DNA of 64,000 bases. It comes from Nemopilema nomurai. Lineage: Eukaryota > Cnidaria > Scyphozoa > Rhizostomeae > Rhizostomatidae. A model generated the notes under the pieces. It was not told the DNA's origin. It saw nothing but the letters and a program-made list of their open reading frames with translations, and ran no database searches. The DNA lies in NCBI GenBank assembly GCA_003864495.1, contig ML133422.1, positions 1,110,420 to 1,174,419 of the forward strand, given 5' to 3'. Shown here piece by piece: positions 60,485-64,000 of this stretch (positions are counted from its first letter, which is position 1; the number at the start of each line of letters is the position of its first letter). Position numbers and translations under genes: made by a program.

Positions 60485-63400
60485 GAATTATCGGGTAGTA
60501 TTCTCGTTGCTCTAGCGTCTAAGCATAAAGATCACTAACATAAAGAAACTGCAAAGAGACAAAGAGACTGCTAACATGAAGGAGTCAAATACCATATGGT
60601 CCATAAAGCGTATTTTCAAGAAGCTCTTGTTCCCTACTCCACCCTTCCCCCTCCCTTATTCGGATGTCAATTAATACTTTCTCTCTACCTCTACCAAGGA
60701 TCTTCCGTCATTTTTGTCAAAAGGGTACCTCTTTTGTTGTTCCCTGTGATATTGCTGTATATTACTTTTCGCTGAACTGCCAGCAACGTACCTGCAAAAC
60801 ATTTTGCAGCTTCACCCATTTTAAGAAAAACTTAAAAAAACCCGACAGAGAGTTGTGTCTCTTTGCTGCAAGCTTGCTCCATGGCTCCACTGAGCAAACT
60901 TTTCTGTTGTTCATTGATACCTATCAGTCCCATTCATTATTTGAGTTAACGTTCAGCTCTTACTGAAAGTGGACATTCTTAGTCAGACTTCAGTTTGGAT
61001 TGCCAGCGAATTATGGTTAGGGCGTCACAATAAGCATGGTCATTTTGCCATATTGTATAGGCCTATTTTATCAATCACTTCAAGATTGTTTACCTAGACT
61101 GAGCTCCTAGTGGCCCTCTTTTAACATTTATAGACCTATCTCTAGATTCCTAAATCTTCTCAAGTTAATAAGCAAATTTCTAGTAAAGTTTTGCTCCAAT
61201 TCCAACTACACTGACGTTTTGCTGAAATTACTAGCCTCTAGCTGTTAATAATTTCATCGATCTTTTGATAAACGGGCTGGTATTGTCACTATTATTACAC
61301 ATAAACTATAAAGTTCTTCGTTTATGTTTGCAGCCACACCAACAGACTCGACTTTTCTGGACGATGCAAGTTGACACTGACACGCAAACAGTGATGATGC
61401 AGCGACAAAGAGTGGCGTTTAAGAATTGGTAAGTAATAAATATTGGTAAGTAGCCTAAGAGAAATTTGGTTAACTGATTGGCCAAAATCATTTTCTCATA
61501 CAGCAATTAAGGAAAATCATTGTCTGTACATTTATTTGACTGTTTTAACTTGCCTTGTATCTCTCTATCTCTGCACGTGACTGTTTTTACTTAACAGTAC
61601 AATTATATTCATTCTGCTACACTTAAAATAAGTTTGCTGACGAGGTTTATGTGACAATGTTGTAATGATGATGGAATACTGAGGAACGAGAAAGGATGCT
61701 GCATGACCTTGTGTGAGAATGCGAAGTAAACAGGGAATCATAATGCTTAACTATGGCTTTGATATAAAGAGCAATTAAATTGAGTATTAAGTACATTTTC
61801 GTACTGTCAATACATATAATTATATTTTTATGCTGTTTGTCTTCCAAGTGAGATAAACCAAATGCTCGTTGAAAAATGTTGACGACTGGTGGCAACGATA
61901 CATTCGTATTGCAAATAATCGAGATTAATATAAATAATTGAGAATACACAGTCAGTCAAGTATAAATCTTTGTCATTACAATTAAATACCACCCATAAGC
62001 AAGTAAAGAAATCCAGTAGGCTGGGCAAATGCTGCAGAGAATTATCAACCTTCTGCCACTCTCAAATCCTTTATGGTTTAGGATTGAGCATTTTGAATGC
62101 TGTTGTATTGAAATAAACAAGCCGTTAGCTGTTCAGTCTTTATCAGAATACAGCAATTTGTTGTCTTCTGCAGTTACTTTAGTGTTTATGTACTGTGCTT
62201 GTTTTTTTAGAGCACCAAATCTAAGGCTGGAAACAGAATGAAGATTATGTCCAAGCACTTTAGAATTCTGGTGCAGCTGAGGGGATTGGAAAATCGTTAC
62301 CATGTTAAACATTTCAGTGCTTACTAGACCTAGTTACATGAAGTATTTCATAAGGACCTGTAAATTAACTGGGGCCTAAATCAATTCGATTTAATTGAAA
62401 AATGCCGTAGTATTCACGTGAGAACGTGAAACTGTAGCTATTACGATTTAGAGGCAGAATAGTTTTGTTAAAGGGAATTGAAGCATATTTAAATGGCTCC
62501 GAGCCAGCAAACTCGAACTGTCAATCAAACGTCGACCAATCACAAGTACCCATCTACCATTTCACGTGCTCACTTCCACTGTTGATTCCAAGCGATATGC
62601 CTTTGAATCTACTTCACGTGCACAGTTACAATGTGACTACACAGCGCCAGCTCTGTACTGTCTATCTTTAGAAAGTGTTTGATCTACGCTTCTATTCCCT
62701 TTAAGCGTCTTTTTTCTGATGCACTTTTGGAAAAATTAATAGTAGAGTGTTGAAACGACTGAAAAATGCACTGCTTTAAAGACTGCGGCATTCAGTGGCA
62801 TAGTGATAGAAACATAGAGTTGTAAGCCCAAAAACCCCTCCCCCACTTTCCAATCTTTTCTGTTACACTGAATACTAGTACGCAAGAAGCAGTGATTATG
62901 GCAACCCCTGTAGCTGTAGCAGAAGCCATTAAAAATTGCCACATATGTGCATATTTTTTGTCGCATATGCTTGGCAAAAACATGGTAGCCGTTTGTCTGA
63001 CCAACCAGTAGGCCAACATACTCATCAGCTGTTTTAACTGCAGCTATCTACTTGCTACTACTGAAGTTGTTATTTTGAAATTAACGGTGGAAATAAATAG
63101 ACTTGCAAAGGTAGGAACTATTCTTGCTTCATGGAGAAACGTTAAGGGTATTTGTATATAATAGCCTTGCTTAGAGTTTTGACATCAAATTTAATTTGAG
63201 TCTTGAGGTATCTTGAACTAGAAGCATTTTAGCACCATAAAGTAAGATATAAAGTCATCCATCAGTATCTTAATTGAGTGAGTTTCTTATGTTCTACATC
63301 AAGGTGCTATTTGTTCCACGAGACTAATAGCAATGGCCTGCAAATGTTGAGAGATTGCCTGTCAAAATAGGTCGAGAAACTTCAGCATTTGAGCCAAGAG

Positions 63401-64000
63401 ATTTTGGAAGGCTTTGATATTCCAAGATATAAATTCTGTATTTTGAAATATTGCCATTATCTGCCTGGATTTTCCTCTGGAACTTTACGTGTAAACAAGT
63501 GAAAAATTCTCTATTAAGAAGCTACAGCGATTTTTTTTTGCCTTGGAGGTAAAGTATGCTTGGAGGCACAAGTCTTACTAAAGAATTTCATTTATTTCAA
63601 ACAATGTTCTTGAAAAGTTGCTGTTTATGAAAGCTTACAATGCAAGAGCAAGGCTACATTAACTTTATAAATATCTGCATTAATACCAAGAATATGTTTA
63701 ACTCATTTTATCATCTGAACTACCTTGATATTATGATACAAAATTTATCTTAGCAATTAAGTTTAGCACAGATTTTGTGCTCTTCATTGAGGTTCGCCCA
63801 AACGTCTCCAATTTGGCCCGACTTGCATATTCATTCTTACTGTCATATTTCATGGCCTGTGATGGTCTTGAATGTAATTTACTCGTTAGATATGTTTTAG
63901 GTAGAGCCTGCGATAAAGAGAGATATAGAATTTCGTCTTTTTCACAGATAACAGAGTTCTTTGTTGTCATAATTTATGCATGAGCCTTCTTTGTTGTCAT
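60485..64000. other. Gene-free stretch at the right end
   Basis: No confident gene. One exon-like segment at 61334-61428 has an acceptor (TATGTTTGCAG) and a strong donor (AATTG before GTAAGT). It is open in one frame and contains ATG followed by QVDTDTQTVMMQRQR. It could be the first coding exon of a gene that continues beyond the window, but no partner exon is convincing. Confidence 0.4.

Overview
This is a eukaryotic, intron-rich, AT-rich window, very probably from a cnidarian and most likely an anthozoan (sea anemone or coral type). The best evidence is a secreted protein with two cysteine domains of the exact minicollagen type (C-x3-C-x3-C-x3-C-x3-CC), a hallmark of nematocyst wall proteins. 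Species cannot be named from the sequence alone. All multi-exon models were assembled by eye from GT/AG splice sites, reading phase and protein similarity.

Layout. (1) 0.17-2.19 kb, minus strand: a three-exon gene for a 194-residue protein whose C-terminal half looks Tctex1/dynein-light-chain-like; family call tentative. (2) 2.2-18.5 kb: no convincing protein gene; it holds tandem repeats, a MITE-like element and a triplicated E-box motif. (3) 18.5-23.2 kb, plus strand: an uninterrupted 636-residue rhodopsin-like GPCR, with possible upstream leader exons that carry a 32-codon ORF and a 10-nt micro-exon. (4) 25.35-44.15 kb, plus strand: a complete 13-exon catalase gene (506 residues). Its intron 4 carries a G-rich TA-flanked MITE and a 4.5 kb decayed DNA transposon with ~0.7 kb terminal inverted repeats and a 4-bp target duplication. 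Intron 9 holds a 36-bp minisatellite. (5) 45.84-50.41 kb, minus strand: a seven-exon secreted protein (443 residues) made of a signal peptide, a Thr/Pro/Lys-rich stalk, a SEA domain, a minicollagen-type Cys domain, polyproline, a second minicollagen-type Cys domain and a Gln/Tyr-rich tail. (6) 54.99-60.14 kb, plus strand: a six-exon secreted, low-complexity, Lys/Thr-rich then acidic protein (578 residues) with a five-fold heptapeptide repeat; a MITE sits just after its stop codon. (7) 60.5-64 kb: no confident gene.

The genes in (5) and (6) are divergent neighbours about 4.6 kb apart. Both start MKLS, have mostly phase-1 exons and contain PTTV-type threonine stalks, so they may be related secreted matrix or capsule proteins. 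The most novel item is the SEA plus paired minicollagen-domain architecture in (5), which lacks any Gly-X-Y collagen segment.
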